Shown one piece after another: positions 8,605 to 15,834 of a stretch of DNA of 39,259 bases (its first letter is position 1; every line of letters starts with the position of its first letter). The notes under the pieces were generated by a model. That model saw only the letters and a list, made by a program, of their open reading frames with translations. It had not been told where the DNA came from and did not search any database. Both the position numbers and the translations under genes were made by a program. The stretch is from Nitrospira sp. (GTDB taxonomy: Bacteria; Nitrospirota; Nitrospiria; Nitrospirales; Nitrospiraceae): the NCBI GenBank assembly GCA_030692565.1, contig JAUYAO010000060.1, positions 1 through 39,259 of the forward strand. The letters run 5' to 3'.

Positions 8605-8688
8605 AATGCGGCCTTGCCCAGGCAACGCGCGTCTCGGCGCGCGGGGGGTGGGCGGGTGGAATTGATGACCTTGTTGGGCATCTGGTGG
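8605..8688. repeat. Degenerate short-form hairpin repeat (copy C)
   Basis: Partial copy of the short-form element also found at 4147-4255. It keeps GCGGCCTTGCCC, the apical hairpin GCGCG-TCTCGG-CGCGC and GGGTGGGCGGGT, and ends with a diverged arm (GACCTTGTTGGGCATCTGGTGG). The left terminal arm is missing or degraded. It lies 31 bp downstream of copy B, so two relatives stand side by side in the gap before the next gene. Confidence 0.62.
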
Positions 8689-8734
8689 TATAAGACAGTC
8701 GTCCGGGGAGATTAGAGTAAGAGAGTGAGCAATC

Positions 8735-9172
8735 ATGACTTCCTATAGCTTCATGGCGCTGTCAGTTGGATTCTTTTTGTCCCTTTCACCGGCTGCCGCG
8801 TGGGCGGTGGCCGGTGACGAGGCCACGCATGCCGATGACCATCACGAAGATGTGCTGGAGCTGCCTGAGGTGCATGTCCACGGCCTGTCGCTGAACAAAG
8901 ATCAGCAGCAGGGGCCGGTGGCAAAGTCGACCCCGTGGCCGGGCATTCCCTCATCCCTCGACGGCAAGGAACTCGATGACTGGATGAAGGCCCGCATGCT
9001 GGTGTCGAAAGACGCCAAGGTGACGGTGGTGGTGTTGGAGCCGGCCAAGCATCGGGAGCTGACGGCCGCCGGTATCGCAGCTCTCAGTAAGTGGACGTTC
9101 GATCCGCAAATGAAGGGCGACGAGATGGTCGACGGCGAGCTGACGGTCCGCATCCACTTCAGGACCAGGTGA
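8735..9172 (+). CDS. Secreted His-rich protein with TonB-C-like domain
   Basis: Protein of 145 residues with an N-terminal signal peptide (FMALSVGFFLSLSPAAAWAVA), a His/Asp/Glu-rich stretch (THADDHHEDVLELPEVHVHG, about 30-51) and a C-terminal region (about 90-145) whose pattern, KVTVVVLEP...GIAALSKWTFDPQMKGDEMVDGELTVRIHF, resembles the TonB C-terminal domain fold. It lacks the membrane anchor followed by a long Pro-rich spacer of true TonB, and the predicted cleavage site suggests a free periplasmic protein. It sits 286 bp downstream of a TonB-dependent receptor. It may be a receptor accessory or a metal-binding periplasmic partner. The domain assignment is by eye only. Confidence 0.6.
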   Translation: MTSYSFMALSVGFFLSLSPAAAWAVAGDEATHADDHHEDVLELPEVHVHGLSLNKDQQQGPVAKSTPWPGIPSSLDGKELDDWMKARMLVSKDAKVTVVVLEPAKHRELTAAGIAALSKWTFDPQMKGDEMVDGELTVRIHFRTR

Positions 9173-9216
9173 AGATCGCTTGACGCCTGACGAATGACGC
9201 TTTATCGTCAGTCTCC

Positions 9217-9783
9217 ATGAGCCTCGACGAATCACTCTTTCTTGCCATCAATGGCCTTGCCAGCCGCTCGGAATTCTTCGATCATCTGTTTCTCAGATTG
9301 AGCGCGACCAGTACGCTCTATCTGCCGGTGGCCTGTGCCGCAGGCTATTGGATCATGCGCCGGCGGTGGGAAGCGTTGCTCGGGAGCCCGTTTCTGGCCG
9401 GCGCCGTCGGGCTGTCGGATTTTCTCGGCGGGCAGCTGAAGTGGGTGTTTGCGCGAGTGCGGCCGTGCCATGCGATTCATGAGGCCATCGTCGTCGGGGG
9501 CGGAGCCTGCGGACGCTTATTCAGTTTTCCCTCCAACCATGCGATGAACACGGCGGCGGCTGCCGCCTTTCTACAAGTGCTCTATCCCAAGACCGGCTGG
9601 ATCAGCTGGCCGATCGTCTCGCTGGTGGGACTCTCGCGGGTCTATGTCGGAGCGCACTATGTGACTGATGTATTCGGCGGGTGGGTCTTGGGCGGACTGA
9701 TCGGCGGCGGCATCGCCTGGGCGCTGCTGCAGTGGCCGAGGTTTCGCACGGCCGCGCAGTCATCGGTTTCTCTCTCGCGGTAG
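9217..9783 (+). CDS. PAP2 family membrane phosphatase (undecaprenyl-diphosphatase-like)
   Basis: Integral inner-membrane phosphatase of 188 residues with about six hydrophobic segments. The three PAP2 signature motifs are complete: KWVFARVRP (KX6RP), FPSNHAM (the PSGH-type motif with Asn instead of Gly) and SRVYVGAHYVTD (SRX5HX3D). Relatives such as PgpB and BcrC dephosphorylate undecaprenyl pyrophosphate or phosphatidylglycerol phosphate on the periplasmic face; which substrate applies is unknown. It starts 44 bp after the TonB-C-like gene, with no strong Shine-Dalgarno sequence. Confidence 0.9.
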   Translation: MSLDESLFLAINGLASRSEFFDHLFLRLSATSTLYLPVACAAGYWIMRRRWEALLGSPFLAGAVGLSDFLGGQLKWVFARVRPCHAIHEAIVVGGGACGRLFSFPSNHAMNTAAAAAFLQVLYPKTGWISWPIVSLVGLSRVYVGAHYVTDVFGGWVLGGLIGGGIAWALLQWPRFRTAAQSSVSLSR

Positions 9784-9810
9784 GGCCGTTCTCTCCTGCC
9801 GGTTCGGTCT

Positions 9811-10773
9811 CTACGTTTCCATGCAAGCCAGCAGTGCGGTTCGCAATGTCTCCACGTCATAGCCACGCCCGATGAGGACGATGGCGGGACTGGGTTCGTC
9901 GAGGAGCATGATGGGGGCGATGGTGGGAGCTCCGGGCGGGGCGTATTGAAATTCCTGCAGCTCCGGCTCACCCGCGAAGCGAAAGAAGCCTTTGGCCCGT
10001 TCGAGTTCTTTGGGCAATGACTTGGTCCAAGTCTCAAATCGTGTGCGATTTAGCGGTGCGGGAAGTTTCACGGTCGTGGCGATGGGATGATAGTCTGCGC
10101 GTTTGCGAGAACTTGAAGGGCGAGGCTCGCCGAAAACCACGTTCGTCTGTTTGGCCGGTCGCGCCTGCTGCACCGGCGCCAGGAGCGCCGCGGCGTCGAT
10201 GCGCGCATGCGTGGTTTCCCAGATGCGGGCATAGGGGTTCTGTTTCACGATCCCGCTTTTGAATCCCTCCCAGTGGCCCGGCACATAGAGATCCTGCTTA
10301 TTGAGGATGAGTTCGTCCGCGCAGCGAATCGCTTGCGCGGTGACATACTGGCTGGAGTGGCTGGAGTGGCTGGTGTCGCTGGCGATGGGATGGAGCAGGG
10401 CAATTACCCGTTCCAGCGTGGCGAGGCGGGCGGTGTAGAGGTCCGTCACGGCGTCGATGACCTCAGCCGGATCGGCCAGCCCCGAGCACTCGATGATGAC
10501 GACATCGGAGGCAGCGTCGTTGACGAGCTGCGCGATGCCCCAGGAGAGATCTTCCTTCGTATCGCAGCAGACACAGCCGCCTGCCAGATTCATCACCTGT
10601 TCAGCGATCGTGCCGGCGCGCGGGCCGTCGATGCTTACGTCGCCCGCTTCGTTCATCAGCACGCCGGCCCTGAGGCCCTGACTCTTCCAATATTCCAGCA
10701 GGCGCATCAAGAGTGTGGTCTTGCCCGCGCCCAGCGAGCCGCAAAGGAGATAGAAGGGGACTGGCATATTCAT
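9811..10773 (-). CDS. G3E family GTPase, CobW/COG0523 type metallochaperone
   Basis: Cytoplasmic P-loop GTPase of 320 residues in the COG0523 group, whose members insert or deliver metals such as Zn, Co or Fe. Motifs in order: Walker A GSLGAGKTT (12-20), the metal-binding CVCC (67-70, the CxCC hallmark), ECSGLADP (95-102), NKQD (158-161) and a CobW-C-like C-terminal domain (about 220-315). Between ECSGLADP and NKQD lies SHSSHSS (135-141), encoded by a 9-bp tandem repeat and possibly an extra metal-ligand loop. It sits 70 bp downstream of a CDF exporter on the same strand, which supports metal homeostasis. Which metal is served is not decidable. Confidence 0.9.
   Translation of the reverse strand: MNMPVPFYLLCGSLGAGKTTLLMRLLEYWKSQGLRAGVLMNEAGDVSIDGPRAGTIAEQVMNLAGGCVCCDTKEDLSWGIAQLVNDAASDVVIIECSGLADPAEVIDAVTDLYTARLATLERVIALLHPIASDTSHSSHSSQYVTAQAIRCADELILNKQDLYVPGHWEGFKSGIVKQNPYARIWETTHARIDAAALLAPVQQARPAKQTNVVFGEPRPSSSRKRADYHPIATTVKLPAPLNRTRFETWTKSLPKELERAKGFFRFAGEPELQEFQYAPPGAPTIAPIMLLDEPSPAIVLIGRGYDVETLRTALLACMET
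10352..10378. repeat. 9-bp in-frame tandem repeat inside the G3E GTPase gene
   Basis: Two perfect copies of CTGGAGTGG (10352-10369) followed by a diverged third unit (CTGGTGTCG). On the coding (minus) strand each perfect unit encodes Ser-His-Ser, giving the SHSSHSS loop. The unit length is a multiple of three, so changes in copy number would keep the frame. Confidence 0.75.
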
Positions 10774-10843
10774 TCCTGGTTACCGAAAAGCTGCACGAAG
10801 ATAGTGCTCCGTATTCTACCGGTCGAAATGGATGCTGAACAAC

Positions 10844-11788
10844 TCAATGGTGATGGGTGAGGGCTTCGAGTTCAGGATGCTGCGCGGTGAGCTTGGTCAG
10901 ATCGCAATGGACATCGTCGGGATCGCAGCAGTGCGTTTCCAATTGGATCGTCATGTGTTTGATGCCGAAGTCGGCGGTGATTCGGTCATGGATCGAGCGC
11001 AGCAGCGCGTTGGTGAGGACGGCGTCGTCTCCATCCACCAGCACATGGGCGGTCAGCATGATGAGCCGGGGCTCCACGGCCCAGATGTGGAGATCGTGCA
11101 CATTCTTTACGCCAGGCAGGGACTCGATTGTCGTGGCGACCTGTGACGCGCTGATCGTGGGCGGGGTGGATTCCAACAGCACATCGAGGGATTCTCTGAA
11201 CAGCGGCCAGGCCCCGTGGAGAATGGCGCCGACCACGAGGAGGCTGATGAGCGGATCGAGCACTGTCCAGCCCGTTAGCATGATCGCGCCGCCGCTCAAC
11301 ACGACGCCGAGCGAGACCCAGGCATCGCCCAGCATGTGCCAAAAGGCGCTGCGGATGTTCAGGTCGTCTTTCGCGCCATGCTGGAGCAGCAAGGCGATGC
11401 TGAGATTGGCCGCAAAGCTTATGGCGGCAATGCCCATGATCCACCCGCCGTCCACCGGAACCGGATGCAGCAACCGCTTGAGGCCCACGAGGGTAATGCC
11501 GATCGCCGTCAGCACCAGGATGAACGAGTTGAGAAACGCGGCAATGACGCCGGCGCGATGGTAACCGAACGTGCGGGTTTCGCTGGCCGGCTGCCTGGTG
11601 AGGATGTGCGCATACAGCGCCAGAAAGAGCGAGCCCTGATCGACGAGATTGTGTCCTGCGTCGCTCATCAGACCGACGCTGTCGAGGAGGAAGCCGCCGA
11701 TGAATTCCGCGGTGATGACCAGGGCATTCAGCCCGAGCGAGAGGTACAGGCGGGAGCGCAGATGCTCAAATGAGGCGAGACCGGTCAT
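10844..11788 (-). CDS. Cation diffusion facilitator (CzcD/ZnT type) metal exporter
   Basis: Inner-membrane proton-coupled divalent-cation exporter, 314 residues, usual for bacterial CDF proteins. Six transmembrane segments lie in about residues 15-190. The transport-site ligands are present in TM2 (DAGHNLVD: Asp43, His46, Asp50) and TM5 (HMLGD: His151, Asp155). This HxxxD/DxxxHxxxD pattern is that of Zn/Cd/Co exporters rather than the Mn or Fe groups. A cytoplasmic C-terminal domain follows (PGVKNVHDLHIWAVEP), with ETHCC and a terminal HHH as further ligands. It is probably transcribed with the downstream G3E GTPase, pairing export with metal allocation. Confidence 0.93.
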   Translation of the reverse strand: MTGLASFEHLRSRLYLSLGLNALVITAEFIGGFLLDSVGLMSDAGHNLVDQGSLFLALYAHILTRQPASETRTFGYHRAGVIAAFLNSFILVLTAIGITLVGLKRLLHPVPVDGGWIMGIAAISFAANLSIALLLQHGAKDDLNIRSAFWHMLGDAWVSLGVVLSGGAIMLTGWTVLDPLISLLVVGAILHGAWPLFRESLDVLLESTPPTISASQVATTIESLPGVKNVHDLHIWAVEPRLIMLTAHVLVDGDDAVLTNALLRSIHDRITADFGIKHMTIQLETHCCDPDDVHCDLTKLTAQHPELEALTHHH

Positions 11789-11861
11789 AGGCGTAGTGTC
11801 GCACGGTTGTCGGGGAAGCTCTTAAGAAAAACCAGGACGTCAGAGAGAATCCGACGCGCCA

Positions 11862-12197
11862 TCATTCAACAATCCAACAGCCGTGCAGTTTGATCGCATC
11901 GTACATCGCATCGGGCGCGAGATCGGCGCCATTGGGCCATTGCACGACTCCCATAGCGACGCGCATTTGGGCGAACACTGCCGGGTCGCGCAACGGCTCG
12001 AATACCGTGCCCTGGATCTGAGGGGCATTCAGAAAATTCCGCAGATCGACCGTACCTGTTGTGCCATCGACAAACGTGACCCGTAACTGCCGCTCAGGCT
12101 CAGCATGCACGGAAGCAACCCGCCAAGGCGCGATCGGTTGAATCGCCGGCTCTACAGAAGCGGCTCGATTGGATTGGGAGACTTGAGTTGGCTGCAT
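11862..12197 (-). CDS. DUF2442 domain protein
   Basis: Small protein of 111 residues from the ATG at 12197, chosen because GGAGG lies 10 nt upstream; a longer in-frame start at 12242 would add 15 residues inside the upstream gene. The C-terminal 80 residues fit DUF2442: PWRVASVHAEPERQLRVTFVDG, a VDLRNFL motif and a closing LHGCWIVE. The start overlaps the end of the DUF4160 gene by 46 bp. DUF2442 and DUF4160 genes are commonly paired, and such pairs are often suspected to be toxin-antitoxin-like; no activity is proven. The N-terminal 30 residues are low-complexity and not conserved. Confidence 0.75.
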   Translation of the reverse strand: MQPTQVSQSNRAASVEPAIQPIAPWRVASVHAEPERQLRVTFVDGTTGTVDLRNFLNAPQIQGTVFEPLRDPAVFAQMRVAMGVVQWPNGADLAPDAMYDAIKLHGCWIVE

Positions 12198-12412
12198 AGA
12201 TTCCAGTCCTCCATGAGAGCATCTCGATGGTCGGTGGCCCACTCCAGAACAAGCGCCATCGCGTGACGGGGGAGCGCCCCGCGCAGTACCGTCAGATTTC
12301 GCAGATCAAAGATGGCTTCATGTTCTCCGTAGAGCGCATGGAAGTGCGGCGGATTATGATCCCGCCAGAACATTTGAATCACGATACCATAGAAGATGCT
12401 GATCGTCGGCAT
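12152..12412 (-). CDS. DUF4160 domain protein
   Basis: Protein of 86 residues matching DUF4160 over its full length: MPTISIFYGIVIQMFWRDHN, then PPHFHALYGEHEAIFDL and a C-terminal Trp-rich region (VLEWATDHRDALMEDWN). The HNPPHFHA motif is the most recognisable part of the family. It is first in a two-gene unit with the DUF2442 gene, overlapping it by 46 bp, which implies translational coupling. No strong Shine-Dalgarno sequence precedes the ATG. Function unknown. Confidence 0.82.
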   Translation of the reverse strand: MPTISIFYGIVIQMFWRDHNPPHFHALYGEHEAIFDLRNLTVLRGALPRHAMALVLEWATDHRDALMEDWNLCSQLKSPNPIEPLL

Positions 12413-12599
12413 AACCGCTGGTTACTGCACGGCTAGAAAAGAGGCGCTGCTCGATCACCCGATGCTGGGCCTATCTTACACAGGTTGAGTGGGTGAAGGA
12501 ATAGTAGGTCTAGGGTGCAAATGAGGCGTAGAGCGCCGCAGGCATGACAAGCGTGATCTACTTGATGCAAATCAGCGGTGGGAGGTGGTACAAAACCCC

Positions 12600-13502
12600 A
12601 TGCGCTGGAAACTCATACTCGGAACGATGGCGTTGCCGCTGGCGATGGGCGCGTGCGTGCTGGCTGCGTCTTCACCTAGAGGCGACAGCCCGACTCATGC
12701 CCCGTTGCCCAGACCCGATCATATCGTGATCGTGATCGAAGAGAACCATTCCTATAGCCAGATCATCGATTCGCCCCATGCGCCCTACATCAATGAATTG
12801 GCCGCCAAGGGTGCGTTATTCACACAGTCGTTCGGGATCACCCACCCGAGCCAGCCGAATTACCTCGCGTTGTTTTCAGGATCGACGCAGGACATCACCG
12901 ACAATTCGTGCCCGCATACGTTGATCACGCCGAATCTTGGGTCTGCATTGCTGGCAGCCGGGCTGACGTTCGCCGGATATTCTGAAGACCTGCCCTCAGC
13001 GGGCTCGGTGATCTGCAAAGACGGGAGTTATGCCCGCAAACATAATCCCTGGGTCAATTGGCAGAACAGCTCGACCAATGGCCTCCCGGCAGAGATTAAT
13101 CTGCCCCTGACGAGTTTCCCGGCCGACTATCGTGCGCTCTCCACGGTCAGCATCGTCGTGCCGAACCAGGCGAACGACATGCACCACGGCAAGGATCCGG
13201 AGGCCATTCAAACGGGGGATCGGTGGCTTCGGGACCACGTGGAGGCCTATGTTCAGTGGGCTCAGCAGCACAATAGCCTGCTGATTGTGACGTGGGATGA
13301 GGATAATGATCACGCGAAGGAGAATAACCGAATCGTGACGCTCTTCGTCGGTCCCATGGTGAACGCGGGGCGTTACGACCAACGGATCACCCACTACAAT
13401 GTCCTGCGCACAATTGAAGATCTCTACGGACTTCCCCACTCCGGCGCAAGCGCCGATGCCGCTCCGATCACTCGGATCTGGAAAGTTCCGACCAATCCGT
13501 AA
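12600..13502 (+). CDS. Lipoprotein phosphoesterase (AcpA/phospholipase C superfamily)
   Basis: Exported phosphoesterase of the PF04185-type alkaline-phosphatase superfamily, 300 residues from the ATG at 12600. The N-terminus has a hydrophobic segment ending in a lipobox-like AMGAC, so it is probably lipid-anchored. Family positions are visible: EENHSYSQI (metal ligands), THPSQPNYLALFSG (the nucleophile region), and WDEDNDHAKENNRI followed by HYNVLRTIEDLYGLP (C-terminal metal ligands). Relatives include acid phosphatases and phospholipase C. An in-frame GTG at 12585 overlaps the GGGAGG ribosome-binding site, so I prefer the ATG. It stands alone between two small accessory cassettes. Confidence 0.82.
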   Translation: MRWKLILGTMALPLAMGACVLAASSPRGDSPTHAPLPRPDHIVIVIEENHSYSQIIDSPHAPYINELAAKGALFTQSFGITHPSQPNYLALFSGSTQDITDNSCPHTLITPNLGSALLAAGLTFAGYSEDLPSAGSVICKDGSYARKHNPWVNWQNSSTNGLPAEINLPLTSFPADYRALSTVSIVVPNQANDMHHGKDPEAIQTGDRWLRDHVEAYVQWAQQHNSLLIVTWDEDNDHAKENNRIVTLFVGPMVNAGRYDQRITHYNVLRTIEDLYGLPHSGASADAAPITRIWKVPTNP

Positions 13503-13707
13503 TACTGCTGCCACGGCACGTCTGAAATTCACCCTCTCAAGTGACGAAGGAATATTCCGTCTCGTTCAGTGGATATCTGATGAAGCCCATCTCGTTATGG
13601 GCACCTGTCGTTGACGTATGTACGGGCTGTATGTACGCTGTCTATCGCGTGTATCGAACGGAAGCCGGGTCTGATTCGGATTATCTCAGCGTGAAAGGCG
13701 AACAGAC

Positions 13708-13974
13708 GTGAAGAGAAACACTACCAAGAAGCGGTCGCGGACGAACTGGGCAAGAATTGATGCGCTGAAGGATAAGGCTATCGATATGTCCGATATCCCG
13801 GAACAGGGGAAAGCCTTCTTCAAGCGCGCGGTGCTCAGGCTTCCTGAACCGAAGACGGCCGTCACGATCCGGCTCGATCAACAGGTCTTGAAGTGGTTCA
13901 AAGCAAAAGGTCCCGGCTATCAGACGCGAATTAATGCCCTCCTCAGGGCCTACATGGAAGCGCACAAGTCCTGA
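13708..13974 (+). CDS. BrnA-like antitoxin without a partner
   Basis: Protein of 88 residues with a GTG start. Its C-terminal half matches BrnA/COG3514 antitoxins: FKRAVLRLPEPKTAVTIRLDQQVLKWFKAKGPGYQTRINALLRAYM, a ribbon-helix-helix-like DNA-binding unit. In the BrnTA system, BrnT (a RelE-fold ribonuclease of ~90 residues) is normally encoded just upstream. The 205 bp upstream here contain no recognisable BrnT, so the gene is an orphan. It may be a stand-alone regulator, or the remainder of a lost toxin-antitoxin pair. It lies next to the AAA/DUF4276 cassette. Confidence 0.78.
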   Translation: MKRNTTKKRSRTNWARIDALKDKAIDMSDIPEQGKAFFKRAVLRLPEPKTAVTIRLDQQVLKWFKAKGPGYQTRINALLRAYMEAHKS

Positions 13975-14044
13975 AGCGGAAGGCAGGGGTGAAAAGACTC
14001 CCCGACCCCCTTGTTTTTCGCTCGCAAGACCTGAGGCTGCCATT

Positions 14045-14734
14045 TTATTTCTTAGTAGCATGGGGAGCAAGGGCTTCAAGGCTCTTGACCCAGGAACTAA
14101 AATGAGGGCATTTGCTTCGCAGGGCTGAGAGGCCGATGGCTCCGGCCGCAGCTGCGCCAACGCGTACTTTGCTTTTTTCGTAGATGGGCACGTGGCGAAT
14201 AATGCGCTTGCTGGGAGCTATGGTTGCCCCTTCGTTTATTTCTTCTGGGGGAATATTTTTGACTTCGTGTGCGAGTTTCCTAAATCCAGCCTCTGATCCT
14301 GAAATCCGCTTCTGGAGTTGTGAAAGGTCACAGTAAAGCAAGGCTTCAAATTCGTGAAGCTGGATATATGGGAGGAAGCGATCATCTGCAAAGTCGGCTT
14401 TAAGCGATTCTTCCAGCACTCTTATGCGATCATGAGGATACGTTAATTGCTTCGCTTTGGTCCAGCCAGGGAATTGATTGGGCAGTGCATACAGATCAAT
14501 CATAGTGGTAAACCGGGCTTCTGCCTGCTGGTCTTCGAGCATGAGTCGGTGAAGGTCGCCTCTAATCTTGTCGTAGTCAATGATGCCGCCACGTTTCCCA
14601 AGCTTTCGGTTGGTAAGGACAACTCGTGCCTTCACATCGATGTAATGGTTTGCTAGATGCGGGCGTAATACTTCTTCAGCAAACCTTCGCTCTGATTGCC
14701 CTTCGGTCGTAACGTAGAGCCGAACCCATTTCAT
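14045..14734 (-). CDS. DUF4276 protein, putative effector of an ATPase pair
   Basis: Protein of 229 residues of the DUF4276 family. Visible hallmarks: the N-terminal VTTEGQSERRFAEEVL (Glu11-Gly-Gln-Ser-Glu15), resembling the acidic motif of TOPRIM-like nucleases; FTTMIDLYALP at 74-84; and FLPYIQLHEFEALLYCD at 119-135, the strongest family signature. The start codon overlaps the ATPase stop codon (TGATG), so the two are translationally coupled. Similar ATPase-plus-TOPRIM-like pairs act in phage defence (PARIS, OLD/Gabija-like and AbiL/RloAB types). The nuclease role here is inference. AT content is visibly higher than in flanking genes, suggesting transfer. Confidence 0.82.
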   Translation of the reverse strand: MKWVRLYVTTEGQSERRFAEEVLRPHLANHYIDVKARVVLTNRKLGKRGGIIDYDKIRGDLHRLMLEDQQAEARFTTMIDLYALPNQFPGWTKAKQLTYPHDRIRVLEESLKADFADDRFLPYIQLHEFEALLYCDLSQLQKRISGSEAGFRKLAHEVKNIPPEEINEGATIAPSKRIIRHVPIYEKSKVRVGAAAAGAIGLSALRSKCPHFSSWVKSLEALAPHATKK

Positions 14735-15834
14735 CAGGGTTGGCCTCCGAGCTCATTCTTTTCCCACAGTTGACCCAAGGTGTATTCTTTGAGCCATGCT
14801 TCAAGCCTACTCCGGTCTTGACGTGCCAGAACTGTTTCGCCATCTTGATGGTTTGCGACAATTACCTGCTCAGGCTCAAACTCATCAAGCAATACTGATG
14901 ACTGTGTCGAAACGATCAGTTGAGCTCGATCAGATGCTTCGTGCAGCAGGCTGGCCAAGAGTTTGATGGCTTGAGGGTGTAGCCCGAGTTCAGGTTCGTC
15001 TATAAGGATTGTTGAAGGTGGGTTTGGTTGTAGGAGAAGGGTAGCGAGACAGATATAGCGCACTGTTCCGTCGGAGAGTTGATGAGGGTAGTACAGAAGA
15101 TCGGAGTACCGGTCTTTCCAGAGCAACTGGGTTTCCCCTGAGCCCACTTCCTTAAGGACAAATGTACCGAAAAATGGTGCGACCTGGCGAACGGTCTCAA
15201 GAATTTGTTCATAATGTTCTGTATAGCGATTAGACAGGTCCATGAGGAATGCAGCAATATTTGCGGCGTTGCTATGTAGTACGTCATTGTCAACGATATT
15301 ACACCTGCCCATGACTGGGGCTGATGGGGAGGTGTCATGAAAGTGATAAACTCGCCAGTCTCGGATGGTGCTTACCACCCACTGTTGCGAGCTGCTGAGG
15401 TTGGTTGATCTGGCCAAGGGACTTTCTAGGTGTCCACTACCTTGGTCGTTCTTTATGGGGCCATAGAGAGGGCCTTTGAATGGTGCAGATTCTTGGGCAA
15501 AAAAGAGAGACCTATCATCAGCTGCTCGCAGGGTGAATGTATATTCGTTAAGTCCAAACTTAAGATGTGCTTTGAACTCTGGTGTTACTTTCATGCCTTG
15601 AAAAAGGAAAGCGTCAGCACGGCCACGGCTGCTGACGTAATTCTGCAATCCTTTGTTGGCATCCATGATGTTGCCAAGCAATTCAAAGAATCGAATGAAG
15701 TTGGTTTTCCCTGATCCGTTGGCTCCGATGAGAACGTTGAGTCCACAGTGCATTGGGAAGGACTCAAGTTCCCGAAACGATTTGTAGCCGGAAAGGGAAA
15801 CATTTTCCAAAGGGTGTTTTTCTCGGACCTTCAT
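14734..15834 (-). CDS. AAA family ATPase (AAA_21/COG4637, SMC/OLD-like)
   Basis: Predicted ABC/SMC-type ATPase of 366 residues. Visible parts: N-terminal LSGYKSFRELESF; Walker A GANGSGKT (37-44); a divergent middle region 60-245; an ABC-signature-like LSDGT (253-257); Walker B TILIDEPELGLHP (275-287) with catalytic Glu280; and a switch-like STQS (309-312). It is the first gene of a two-gene operon, with DUF4276 overlapping its stop codon by one base. In defence systems such ATPases sense a phage product and control the partner nuclease; a similar role here is inference. The gene is AT-richer than its surroundings, indicating recent acquisition. Confidence 0.88.
   Translation of the reverse strand: MKVREKHPLENVSLSGYKSFRELESFPMHCGLNVLIGANGSGKTNFIRFFELLGNIMDANKGLQNYVSSRGRADAFLFQGMKVTPEFKAHLKFGLNEYTFTLRAADDRSLFFAQESAPFKGPLYGPIKNDQGSGHLESPLARSTNLSSSQQWVVSTIRDWRVYHFHDTSPSAPVMGRCNIVDNDVLHSNAANIAAFLMDLSNRYTEHYEQILETVRQVAPFFGTFVLKEVGSGETQLLWKDRYSDLLYYPHQLSDGTVRYICLATLLLQPNPPSTILIDEPELGLHPQAIKLLASLLHEASDRAQLIVSTQSSVLLDEFEPEQVIVANHQDGETVLARQDRSRLEAWLKEYTLGQLWEKNELGGQP

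Noticed and set aside
8445-8681. Minus-strand frames across the repeat pair downstream of the TonB receptor
   Set aside because: They follow the hairpin repeat sequence; similarity between copies is explained by DNA repetition.
13541-13711. 56-codon frame (GTG start) whose stop overlaps the BrnA start
   Set aside because: Position suits a BrnT, but the sequence (KPISLWAPVVDVCTGCMYAV) shows no BrnT features and is too short; kept only as a possibility.
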